Assembly: GCA_029339195.1 (NCBI GenBank)
Contig: JAPTJF010000426.1
Coordinates: 1-54,388 of the forward strand
Source of the DNA: Micractinium sp. NFX-FRZ
Taxonomy: Eukaryota; Chlorophyta; Trebouxiophyceae; Chlorellales; Chlorellaceae
Direction: 5' to 3'
Length of the DNA stretch: 54,388 nt
The translations under genes were made by a program, and so were the position numbers. The notes beneath the pieces are model-generated. The model saw nothing but the letters and a program-made list of their open reading frames with translations. It was not told the DNA's origin and ran no database searches. Each line of letters starts with the position of its first letter. The first letter of the stretch is position 1. Of this stretch, positions 10,631 through 20,821 are shown piece by piece.

Positions 10631-13600
10631 ATGGCGGATGGGCGGTGTGCCGGCGACCTGCGGGTGCTAGGTCTCACAGAGGCGGAGCTCTGGATCGCCG
10701 GCAGCTGCGCAGATGCACAGGCAAGGCAACTGGCCGGCAAATCTGTGCTACATGGCGGAGACACCTCAATGCCACTGACCATGTGGTCGCGACGGCCTCA
10801 ATTCTAGCGCATCTTGCTGCACACCTGCAGGAGAGAATCAAGAAAGCGTGGGCCGACCGCCTCCGCGAGGTGCGTCGACGGCAGGAGTAGGGCCGGGCGG
10901 TGACCGGTTGGCGTGCATACGGGCGGGCGCTCTGCAGGGTGGGGCCAGGCAGGGCAGCTCACCACGCCACCACTGATCCGGCACCCCTCCCTTTCTCTCA
11001 GGCACACACCGACAAGGGCGCCACTGTGCCCGTGTCAATGGACGTGCTGAAGCAGCAGCTGGCGCAGGCACGCTCAAATGTGCTGGCCTGCCTGACAGAG
11101 GGGTGGTTGCTCGACTTCCGGCGCCGCCGCGCCGAGCAGCAGGCCAGGGAGGAGGAGGAGCAGGCGGCAGCTGAGGAGGTGATCCTCAAGGTGCTGCAGC
11201 GGCTGGCAGCGGAGCAGCGGCGCTGGCCGGGCGGCAGCCTGCGCTACGTGCGGCGAGCAGCGGAGACCAACGCAGCGCCGCCCAAGGCGGTGCCCGGGGC
11301 GCCGGTGTTCCTGATTCAGGATGCGGCAGGCGGGGAGCTGGTGAGGGGCAGCCCATTTCTGCGAGGCTGCTCCCGTTGCGCGGGGCGCAGCTGGACAGTC
11401 GCTTTGCCTGCCGATGCTTGTGCCATGCACGTAGCAGAGCCCAGCGCTGCAGCAGGCTGATGTCTCGAGCTGCTCTGCAAGCAGCCGTTCTGCTGCCCAC
11501 TGCCAGACCTCTCCACGTCTTGCTGCATCCCGCCGTCCCTTTGGCCTGGTGCAGGGAAAGGCTGCGCACTTATTCGCCTTGCTCCTCATTCCCTCATTTG
11601 AGAGGAGTTGCCTCGCTGCTTGGCCCCCACTCGAACCTTGCCTTCCCTCCCACATTGCCCGCCTGCCTTGCCTGCTGCTGCAGTGGAGCGGTGTGCTGCA
11701 CAAGTCCGGCACCATCCTCCCCTACTCAACGTGGGCCGCACCAGAGAAGCTGGAGTGGGCCCTGCCTGCTGCGCTGGACGACATCGCTCGCCAGTGCGGT
11801 CCTGCCAGCTGGCGCCTGGCAGTGCTGGGTCCCACCGACAGCAGCAGCGGCAGCGGCAGCAGCAGCAGCAGAGGCAGCAGTGGTGGCAGCAGCAGCAGGA
11901 GAGGCAGCAGTATGCAGCTGGTGGTGCAGTGCAAAGAGGAGGGGCGGCGCTGGAAGGCCTGCATTCTCTCTACCACACAGCTGGCCCGGGGGAGAGCGGG
12001 TGTTGGCACGCTGAGCTGGCAGCCTGAGCACAGCCAGCAGGCGCCGGCGCCGCAGCCGCAGTGGCAGGCACGTCAGCAGCAGGCACCTCAGCAGCAGGCA
12101 CCGCTCCATCGGCTGGCACTTCGACAGCAGGCACCGCGCCAGCAACGGGCACCACAGCAGCCAGAGCGAGAGCAGGGGCGCCCGCCGCCCCACCAGGAGC
12201 GGCAGCACGCCAAGGCGGGGCAGGCTGCCGGGGCAGCCTCAGAGAGTGCGCCGCTAGCAGCCGCCGCAGCTGCAGGCGCACGTGGCAGTCTGCGCGGCGC
12301 TGCCATGCTGGCAGCCATGATCCAGGATGGCATGCTGGTGCCTGGAGAGGATGCCCTGGTCGTGGTGCGCTCCGCACGCTGTGCTGGCAGTGCGCTGGCA
12401 GTGTGTTGGCAGTGCATTTGTGTGCCACATCCAGTATGGGCTGCACCAACAGCACGTTCGCTGTCCGTGGATGCATGCTGCAGGCCTGCTCTGCTGCCCC
12501 CCCAACAAGACGCTACTGCCGGCTGCCACACTAACGTGGTCCGCACCAGCGCCTCCCCCCTGCTGCCGTGCTTTCTGCTGCCCCCCCTGCTGCCGTGCTT
12601 TCTGCTGCCCCCCCTGCAGAAGCACTTCCACATGAGCTACAGCGGCAGCCTGCTGGCCGACGGCCGCATCCAGTCGTTTGTCGAGGGAGAGCAGCGCGTG
12701 TTCCCATCGCTCTCAGAGTTCAGGCGAGCCGATGCAGCCATTGCACACACACCTGTGCCTTGGTTGCACGGTACTTGCTGCACTTGATTGATTCGATTGA
12801 TTTGATTGCATGTGTACGTGCTCAGGGACGGAGGGCACAGAGAGGCGGTCTGCCATGGCTGCAGCTGCTGGGACTGAGGGCACAGTAATGCGACGCCCTG
12901 CTGACAGCTGCGAGGTCTGCTCACAACACTGGGAGCCCGCTCACGACACTGCACTGTCCCACCTGCGCCCTGCACCTGCAGCCTGGTCATGAAGCGCCAG
13001 CTCAGCCCGCACCTCCGGAGTGCCAACTACGATGCAGTGCTCTACCGCGGGAGGTGGGCATGTTGGCAGGGTGTTGGGGGTGTCGATGTGGGCCTACCCT
13101 CAGGGTTGCGCGTTTCCCTGCTGCACGTTCTCGTCACGACAATGATTGAGCGGTTTCTGAGCCCAGCCGCTGCCCATTTGCAAGCATGTGGAGTGCCAGG
13201 CGGGGCACGCAGCTGTGGCTCCTGACACTTTTGAGGCAGTTGACAGCTCAAGCCACCCCCTCAAACCCCTCACATTGCTTGGCGCTGCCTGTGCAGTCCG
13301 GTGATCAACAGCATTCAGCAGTGGAGGCAGCAGCGGCAGCAGCCACTTCAGCACTCACCGCAGCCATCGCAGCAGCCACAGCGTGCGCAGCCGTCGCACC
13401 AGCAGCAGCAGCTGCAGCCACACATGCAGCAGCAGCGGCGTGGCATCGCAGCTGAGCCGCCGCGCAAAGCGGGCAGCAGCTGGCACCGACTGAACCGGAG
13501 CCAAAGCAGGGCCGCGGCCAGTGGGCTGTGCGCGCAGCGGGCAGCGAGTGCGCTTTATTCAGAAGTGGAGGAGGAAGAGGAGGAGGAAGAGGAGGAGGAA

Positions 13601-14161
13601 GAGGAGGTGAGCTCAGGTGGGGAAGCAGAGGAAGCGGGCACCTCCACTGCTCCCGAGGAGAGTGACTTCAGTGGCAGTGACGACAGCTCTGGCGTGGACT
13701 CCGCATTGTACCAGCAGTGGCAGCAGCGGCAGCAGCAGCAGCAGCAGCAGCAGCGGCGTGCCAAGCGCCTCTGCTTGCCCCGCGCGCAAGCTGGCACCGA
13801 CCCTGCTGGCAGCTCAGGCGAGGAGGTGAGGGGCTTCTTAGCTTGTGGCAGTGTTCTCTTTGCAGGCACAGCGCTGCACTGGGTTGTCGGGTGCAGGCTT
13901 CAGTTCCAGGGGGGAACGTGCAGGGGAGCCTCGTTGCCTTGATGGCACGGCGTGTCACACCGTGTCTGGCAGCTACACCCGCCCCACTGCCCAGCTGCCG
14001 GCACATTCGCCTGTGTGCCTGCCCGCCTGCCTGCCACTTGATCACCCGTCTACCAGCCTGCCTGCCTACCCCTGACCCCTGTCTGTGCTCAGGTCGAGCT
14101 GCTGCCTCTGGTCCCTCGCACAGTAGAACGGCAGCCAGGCAAGCTGCAGCAACAATGCTAG
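10631..14161 (+). CDS. RAMA-domain protein, pair copy 2, lacking the SAND domain
   Basis: Eight exons: 10631-10720, 10831-10869, 11002-11340, 11684-12364, 12620-12723, 12982-13053, 13297-13825, 14093-14161, giving 640 residues. Exons 1, 2, 3, 5 and 6 have exactly the same lengths as in copy 1 (90, 39, 339, 104, 72), and exon 3 is nearly identical. The RAMA signatures are kept: MIQDGMLVPGED, SGSLLADGRIQ, LYRGR and INSIQQWRQQ. An acidic run of 13 glutamates and a polyglutamine segment follow. Where copy 1 continues into the ULTRAPETALA-like SAND exons, this copy has one short exon (VELLPLVPRTVERQPGK...) and stops at 14159-14161. Introns 1 (GCAAGG) and 5 (GCGAGC) use GC donors. It could act as a competitor of the full-length copy, which is inference. 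Confidence 0.8.
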
Positions 14162-15029
14162 CTGGCTGGAGTGGAGAGGAGACGTGAGAGGCAGTGCAGC
14201 CGGCAGCTGCGCTGCCGTGTGGCAGCACAGTCTCATCGCCGGTTGCCCCTGCCCCTCTAGTTCTACCCTCCCCTCCTTCAATCCTCTACCTTGATCACAT
14301 ACCTGTGTGCACTGCTTGAGACATTTTGGAGCACACGGCGGCACCAAGAAAGTGAGCACTGCAGACACCTGGGTGGAAAGGGGCGCATGAGGGATGGGGG
14401 AGCCATAGCTGCCATGAGCGGCCAGCTTGAGGCAACGAGGGCACGGCGCTGCCAGCATGAGGGATGGGTGTGGTCTATGCGTTGGCCCCAACGGGATTAG
14501 GCATGGGATTGTTGTGCACAGGATTGCGGGCGTGATGGGTGGGTTTGGTAAGGCAGCGGCACAAAAGCAAGGGGATTGAATGGCGCATGCACAATGCATA
14601 GTGAGCCGGCCGGCGACGAGGTTACAGAGGGGCAGGTGATTGCCATTGCTGAGTGGGGGTGCCACAGGGCCGCAAACACAGACAGCAGTTGCTGGACAAC
14701 AGGAGGGTGCAGGTTGGGGCTCAATGGCGGGCACCCGCTGCCCTGCGCCCACCAGCGGCATCAGCCAGGTCAGCGCCAGGTCAGCGCCAGGTGCCTGCTC
14801 AGCTCCCAGAGCGCCGAGCCCTGGAGTCCCACAGCAGGCCGCATGAGGCGGGCGCGCTTTCACAGCAGGGCTCCCTATCCTAGGCTCAAGAGGCCAAGGA
14901 CACACCCCGCTGCAGCTTGCGGTACAGCCAGGACTGCGGAAGCTGAAGGGGCAGTGGCAAGCCTGTCGGCCTGCTCTCCGTCCCGCAGCAGTGGCCCGCG
15001 CCGGCGGCCCGCCTGGTTGCAGGTGTGTG
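14162..15029. other. Convergent intergenic region, no gene seen
   Basis: This lies between the second RAMA gene and the P450 3' end and contains the P450 TGTAA signal. A short tandem GGTCAGCGCCA occurs at 14769-14789. Open frames lack motifs. Confidence 0.6.
14622..14626 (-). terminator. TGTAA poly(A) signal, P450 gene
   Basis: The minus-strand TGTAA lies about 400 bases downstream of the P450 stop. Assigned by position. Confidence 0.45.
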
Positions 15030-18000
15030 TCAGCGGCGGTGCACGGTGACGCGCACGCCATCCACAGGCCCCTGGGTGAGGAGCGTCTTGGTTTTGAGGG
15101 GCACCTGGCCGGGCAGCAGGCGGAAGGTGTACTGCACCGAGCATTGGGGGAGGACGTGGGAAGAGTGGTGGGGTTAGAGCAGGCGCGGGCCAATGGTGCC
15201 AACGGTGTGCGTGATTACTGTGGCATGTGCACGGTGGCTGCACTGCTGACCGGTGCACGGCTGGCCGGTGCAGTGGGGCGGGCCCCTATATAGGTCAGAG
15301 CGCAGCCCGCTTCCTGCTGCTCTCAATGCGGTGAGCCCTTCCCTAGTTGTCCTTCCTTTTTCATCCCTCATCACGCACCTGTTGGTACAGGCACACCAGC
15401 GTCAGCACCGCCTCCAGCTCGGAGAACCGAGCGCCGATGCAGAGGCGGCTGCCGGCGCCAAAGGGGATGAAGGAGCCGGGCAGCACCTGCGGGAACCAGG
15501 GGCAGGGGTGGGGTGGGGTGGAGGAGTTAGTGGAGACGGCAGGGTGGGCACGGCAACCGCCATGGGCGGGAGGAATGCCTCTCGTGGCCAGGACAGTGGT
15601 GCCCCCGCAGGCCGCCTCCTCTGCCTCGCGTGCACCCCCTCCCTCTCTGGCAGGCATAAAATCCGGGCCCCATGTCTAATTCTACATAAACCATATATGT
15701 ATATTGGGGATACTTGCATGGGGGAAGGGTGCTGCCGCCGCAAGGGTGCCTCCTCGGCCCTCCTTCCCACCCCCCACTCCTGCCCGTCTCCCGCCCCCCA
15801 CCTCCTCCGCCTCGGGCGTGCCCGGCAGGAAGCGCTCCGGCTTGAAGGCATCTGGCTCCCGCCAGTACCTCGGGTTGTGGTGCATGGAGTGGACGGACAC
15901 CTGAGCAGGATGGGGAGAGGGCGGTGGGGAGAGCGGTGGTTGAGACAAAGGGGTGGGGTGGAGTGCGGGGAGAACTGGGGCGGTGCGGTGTGGGGATGGA
16001 AGGCCTCTTGCGGCAGTGCCACACACCTCGCCGCCACTTCTGACCGTCTACCCGCCGCCATATATATTTCGACTCTGAATCCACTCATATCAGCCCACAA
16101 CGCCCACGCCGAATGTGCAAACCCACCTGCAGCGCCGTGCCTGCCGGCACCTGGTACCCTCCCAGCTGCCAGTCGGTGGCCGTCTCCCGCAGCAGCGTGA
16201 TGCTGGGGGGGTAGACGCGCATGGACTCCCGCACCACGGCGAGCGCATAAGGGAAGCAGGCCTGTGCACGATGCAAGGGGAGGGGATGCAGGGAATCATG
16301 AGGCACTGGGTGGGCAGACATGCACGGACTGTCTCACACCACGGCAGCAGCTTGGGCAGGGACACGGGCCTGTGGGACGGAAGAGGAGCAGGCGCCTGCA
16401 TCTCCCCAGGGGAACAAGTGGGTTACTTCACCGGCAGCCCAAACGCCCCTTCCCCGCCCCACGCCCATGCACACCTCCACGTCGTCAGCCGTGGGCACCC
16501 GCTCCCGCCCGAATGCGTCCACCTCAGCCGCCAGCCTGGCCTCCTTGTCTGCACAGCACGGCACAGCATGGCACAGCATAGCATGAACAGCAGGGCTTCA
16601 GCACGGCGGAACGTCGCGTTGTGCATCAGGGCACCATCACACCACGCCTCTCGTTGGGACGGGATAGGACAGGGGGCAGGTGGGGCTTTAGAGTTCAAGT
16701 TGTAGTACGGCGCGGAGGCAGGGCAGGATCGAGGGGGGAGGAGTCGCAGGGCAGGGCAGGGGGCGGAGGAGGCACAGGACAGGCCGCGGCATGCCATGGC
16801 ATGCGGCAGTGCCCCAGCACCCCACGCCGGATGCGAGTGCCGCAGCGCGCGGCTGGCAGTGGGTTGGTCACCTGGGTTTCTTGCCAGCAGGTATACGCAG
16901 AAGGCCAGGGCGTTGGCGGTGGTCTCATAGCCTGCAGGCACACATGAGAGGAGAGCACAACGTAAGCACACACCATGCACATACACACATGAGAAGCACG
17001 CAAGAGAAACACACAATACCAGCACACCCAGCACACCCACAGCAGGCAGGGTGCGAACATGCGTCCGCCCTGCCAGCCACCCGTCGGCGGTCAGGAGGGT
17101 GGCGGCCCGGTTTGGCAGCCGCCGAATCTGGTCCCCAGTTCTGCCACAACACACGTCGCCCACCCCAGGCATCTGGCCCCCTGTTGTACCACAACAGAGT
17201 GCAGCCCCCCCAAGCCACCCACCCGCGGTGAGGAAAGTGGTGGCCTGGTTGGTGGCCCAGGCATCGTCCATCACGTGAGGCCCCACACGCTTCCCCGTTG
17301 ACCGTCCCACAACCGCCAGGAAGCTGCCGGGGTCGACCGCCTGTGGCCCACCGACAGGCCCCCCGGACGCCGGCGGCTGGCCCCTTGGCGTGGGGGTCCC
17401 AAGGCCGCCAGGCGTGGGGCTGGGGCCGCCCTCGGGGGTGGGGGTGGCAGATTCCAACGTGGCGCCTGCTGAGGCCGCCTTGCTTAGCTGCAGCAGCTCT
17501 GCTCCCACTGACTTTACAATCTTGCGGGCCGCCAGCTCCTGCAGGGGAGGGGAGGCAAGGAGGCTTGGGGTGGCACCTAGGGCATGAGGTGGCGGGCTTG
17601 CAGGCTCAGCGGGGCAGGCGACAGGAAGGCGGGGGGAGGTGGGTGCCTTGGCTGCCTGCTCAGCTTCCTGGAGCCTGGTTCAAGGCCAGAGGGCCGAAGG
17701 ACCCCGCAGCGCACCTATACGCCAACTCAGGCCCCCGCCACCACCGCACGCCAGCGCTGGCTGGCAGTGCGGGCCCCCCGGCCGCCCATGGGGGTCCACA
17801 CCTCTGCTGAACTGCCCAACCCACGCCCGACGGCCTGCTCTTCTGCTTCATCTCCCGCATGCTCAAGCTCACCTCCACCCCACCCCACCGCCCCCCGCCC
17901 CGCCCCGCCCCGATGTCGCACCCGTCTGAACGCCGAGTTGGGCCACTTGTTGACGAGCCAGCGGAAGAAGCCCTCTGCCTCGGGGAAGAGGAAGCACAGA

Positions 18001-20325
18001 CCAAAGTAGGGGTTGCCGGGGCCGCAGACCTCAAACACCGTGCGCACCGCCCACAGCAGCGCGTCAGCAGGCGTGCTCAGCGTGCTGAGGCCGCCCTGGC
18101 TGGCGTCGCTGCCGGCGGCGGGGTTGGATGCGTCCTCTGGGCGGGAGAGGGTGTTGAAGGCGACGCTGCAGGGAGGGGAGGGCAGGGGTGGAGGGGTGAA
18201 TTGGTTGGGGAGCACGCGTGCCGGGAGGGAAGCTTGGATGGTACGGTAGGAGGCGGCAGCACGGCTGGTCTGGTGCGGCGCAGCGCGGCGCAGCACAGCA
18301 TGGCGCAGCATGGCAACCACTCTCCACCTTGACAAAAGCTCCCAGCTCGGTCACCTAAACACACGCGGCTCCCAGCTGCACCACATGTCCACATGAGCAC
18401 AGCACAGCCCAGCCCAGCACAGCAAGGCACAGCAAGGCACAGCACAGCAGGGCACTGCACAGCAGGGTTGGCACTGCACAACAGGGCACAGCGGGACAGC
18501 ACACAATGTGCCCTACCCGAACACAGTGGTGCCAACCACATCCATGGTGAGCTGCCCCAGGCTCCTCCACATGTCCACCTCAGCGCCCGAAGCAGCTGCC
18601 CCCTCCAGCAGCGCACACAGCCGCCTGGCAGACTGGCTCATGCGCACGCTGTGCCCCTGCATGCTGCGGGCGCCGAAAAAGGGCTGCCACGCGGCCCGGG
18701 AGGCGCGCCAGCGCTCGCCGCTGGAGGGGCGGAAGGGGGCGACATGAGGGGGACAGGAAGGGGACAGGATCAGTGGGGAGGCGGGGACCAGGTGAGGGCC
18801 GGCCGGTGCTGCAACCAGACGGCACCTTAATAAGCAGGCAGCAGCGTCCCCGCCCCCCTTGCCAAAGAACCAGCTGAGAGGCAACGGCGCGTAAGAGCAG
18901 TGTTGTGGGGCGTCGCACTCCTGCCGCGCCCCCACTCTGCCGCTCTGCGCGCCCTGCCCTCACCTGCCCTTCCCTGCCCACCCTGCCAGCCAGCATGCGC
19001 ACACAAGCACTGCTTTTTTCCTCACTTGGCAAAGAACACCGTGTGCTCCTCATACTCCTGCTCCACCCCGGCGTGCAGGCACCAAATCTTGTGGCGCGCC
19101 GGCTTGGCCAGCACCTTCCTGCGGGGCGGGGGGCGGGGGGCAGGAGGTGTTGCAGGAAAGGGCAGCTGGCGGTGAAAGGATGCACGCGGCAGTGGAGGGG
19201 CGGGGCAGGCGTGGCCAGTACGTTGCTTTACCAGGGGGAGGGGAGATTGACAGTCGTGACACCCGGCCAAGGCCCCCCACCCATCCAAATCCCAAATCAC
19301 CAGATCACGACTGGTTGCAGGGGCATGCAACCTGTCGAGACCAGGGCCCAACCCGAAAGGAGGGAAGCCCGGAAGAAGTGCCTCCCCCCGTCCCGCCCAC
19401 CTGGCCAGCTCTGGATCATCAGTCATTATCACCGGCCAGGCGCCCATCCAAAAGCACCAGACGGGGCCATACTCCCGCGCCCACCGCGCCGCAGCCGCCT
19501 CCTGCCCCTGCAGCCAGTGACGGCCGGGAAGGCGGGGCAGTACCGCGTGCACTGGTGTTGCTGTACCGCCGGCGGGGGCAGGGCGCACGCAGGGAGGTGC
19601 CGAGCATGCGTGGGGGGGCAGAGCGGTGCCTGGCAGGTGGCCAGTTCATGATAGCTGCCTGTAGCTGCCTGTATCTGCCTGTAGCTATCTGTACGCGCAC
19701 TTCCGCTGTAAGGCACTGCACTGTTATAACGCCCTGGAGCAAGTTCACCTTTGCATGCCCAAGAAGCAGGCTGTGTCAGCAAGCAGCCGGTCAGGCTTGT
19801 CGCACCCCCCGCATGCAGGCACGGGAGGGCGAGAGCAGCGACTCACCTCGTTGTGAATGTCCAGCAGGTTGCCCAGCAGCCAGCGGGGGCGGGGGCCTGC
19901 AGAGGCAGGCCGGACGGGCAGGGCAGAGGGCGGCGGCAGCAGCGGGGCAGCGGCACTTGGTTGACAGCCTCTGTGGTGGCGGGGGCAGCGAAGCTGCTGG
20001 GCGGGCCAGTTCCCCTGCTGCCCTTGCACCTACACATCCCCGCACCCGGTATGTGGCGGTAGCGCCAGCGCTGAATTGGATGGAAGCCCCACAGCACGAG
20101 CACCGCCTGCAGGGCCGGGGAGGCGCGGGGGCGGTGACGCAGCGGCGGTAACGGCGCATCGCGCAGCAGCAGGGGCCTGGCGGCTGCCGCGATCACTTCG
20201 GAGGTTGCGGTAAGGCTCGGGTGAAGGGCTGGGGCCCTTGGCTTGCAACCCTCATCAAAAAGCGCGGTCCTGCACAACCCGCTCACCACTGGCAATAGAG
20301 CAAGCCCCAGAATAAGCAGCAGCAT
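15030..20325 (-). CDS. Cytochrome P450 monooxygenase
   Basis: Fourteen exons: 20325-20287, 20106-20046, 19896-19847, 19507-19401, 19118-19026, 18720-18517, 18165-17922, 17538-17223, 16931-16872, 16548-16475, 16261-16127, 15900-15802, 15486-15379, 15131-15030. They give 563 residues with every phase consistent. It has an N-terminal membrane anchor (MLLLILGLALLPV...AVLVLWG), then a proline-rich hinge IPGPRPRW, helix C GERWR, I-helix AGYETT (about 370), ExxR ESMR (428-431), PERF (482-485) and heme loop FGAGSRLCIG with ligand Cys510. It is expected to be an ER-bound, NADPH-reductase-dependent oxygenase; the substrate is unknown. A Pro/Gly/Thr-rich insert of about 50 residues precedes the I-helix. 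The clan is uncertain, resembling the CYP711/CYP3 type more than CYP97 or CYP51. Confidence 0.93.
17072..17120 (-). repeat. Echo of P450 exon 8 end in the next intron
   Basis: Read on the minus strand this gives NRAATLLTADGWLAG, against NQATTFLTAGGWLGG across the true exon 8 donor at 17223. It is a diverged duplicate of the exon end and the start of the intron. Confidence 0.8.
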
Positions 20326-20821
20326 GATTCAGAGACACAACAGGCGATGGATAAAGCGTCCACAAGCGCCGGGCGCGGCGGCTCGGGAAGCAAGCAAGTG
20401 AGCAAGCAAGTTATAGTTATCCGCCTACCGCTGGAGGATGGCAGTCTGTCCAAGATCTGCAGCCAGGCGCATGCAGGAATAGCGCTCCCGCCGCCACAAC
20501 CACATGTGCCACCCCAGCTTCCAGCCTGCCGCCACTGCCGGCCCCGCCCGCCCCAGGGTACTGCAGCTGGGCTCCCTTGAATCATGTAAGCACAAGCCGG
20601 GGGCGTAGTTGCCATGCACGCGATCCTCACAACATCTTTACATGTGGTGCCATCATGAGTGACTGGTGCTGTGTCGGCTCCAAAACAGCGCAGCAGAATT
20701 CCTCGCCCTTATAAGTGTGGGCGTCCACAAGTAAGAGCCGTGTGGTAACGCGGGTGAAGCAGCTCCTGCCTGGCGCTGCACGCTGCCCGTGAAGCAGCCG
20801 GGCAGCCTGATTCAGCGGGAC
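20326..20821. promoter_or_regulatory. P450 upstream region and protease 3' region
   Basis: This gap holds the P450 promoter (minus strand) and the protease 3' UTR with its TGTAA. No core element is clear. Confidence 0.4.
20638..20642 (-). terminator. TGTAA poly(A) signal, protease gene
   Basis: The minus-strand TGTAA lies 180 bases after the protease stop at 20822-20824. Confidence 0.5.

Noticed and set aside
14066..15202. Long minus-strand open frame overlapping the P450 3' end
   Set aside because: It is in a different frame from the P450 exon and crosses the 3' ends of two genes.
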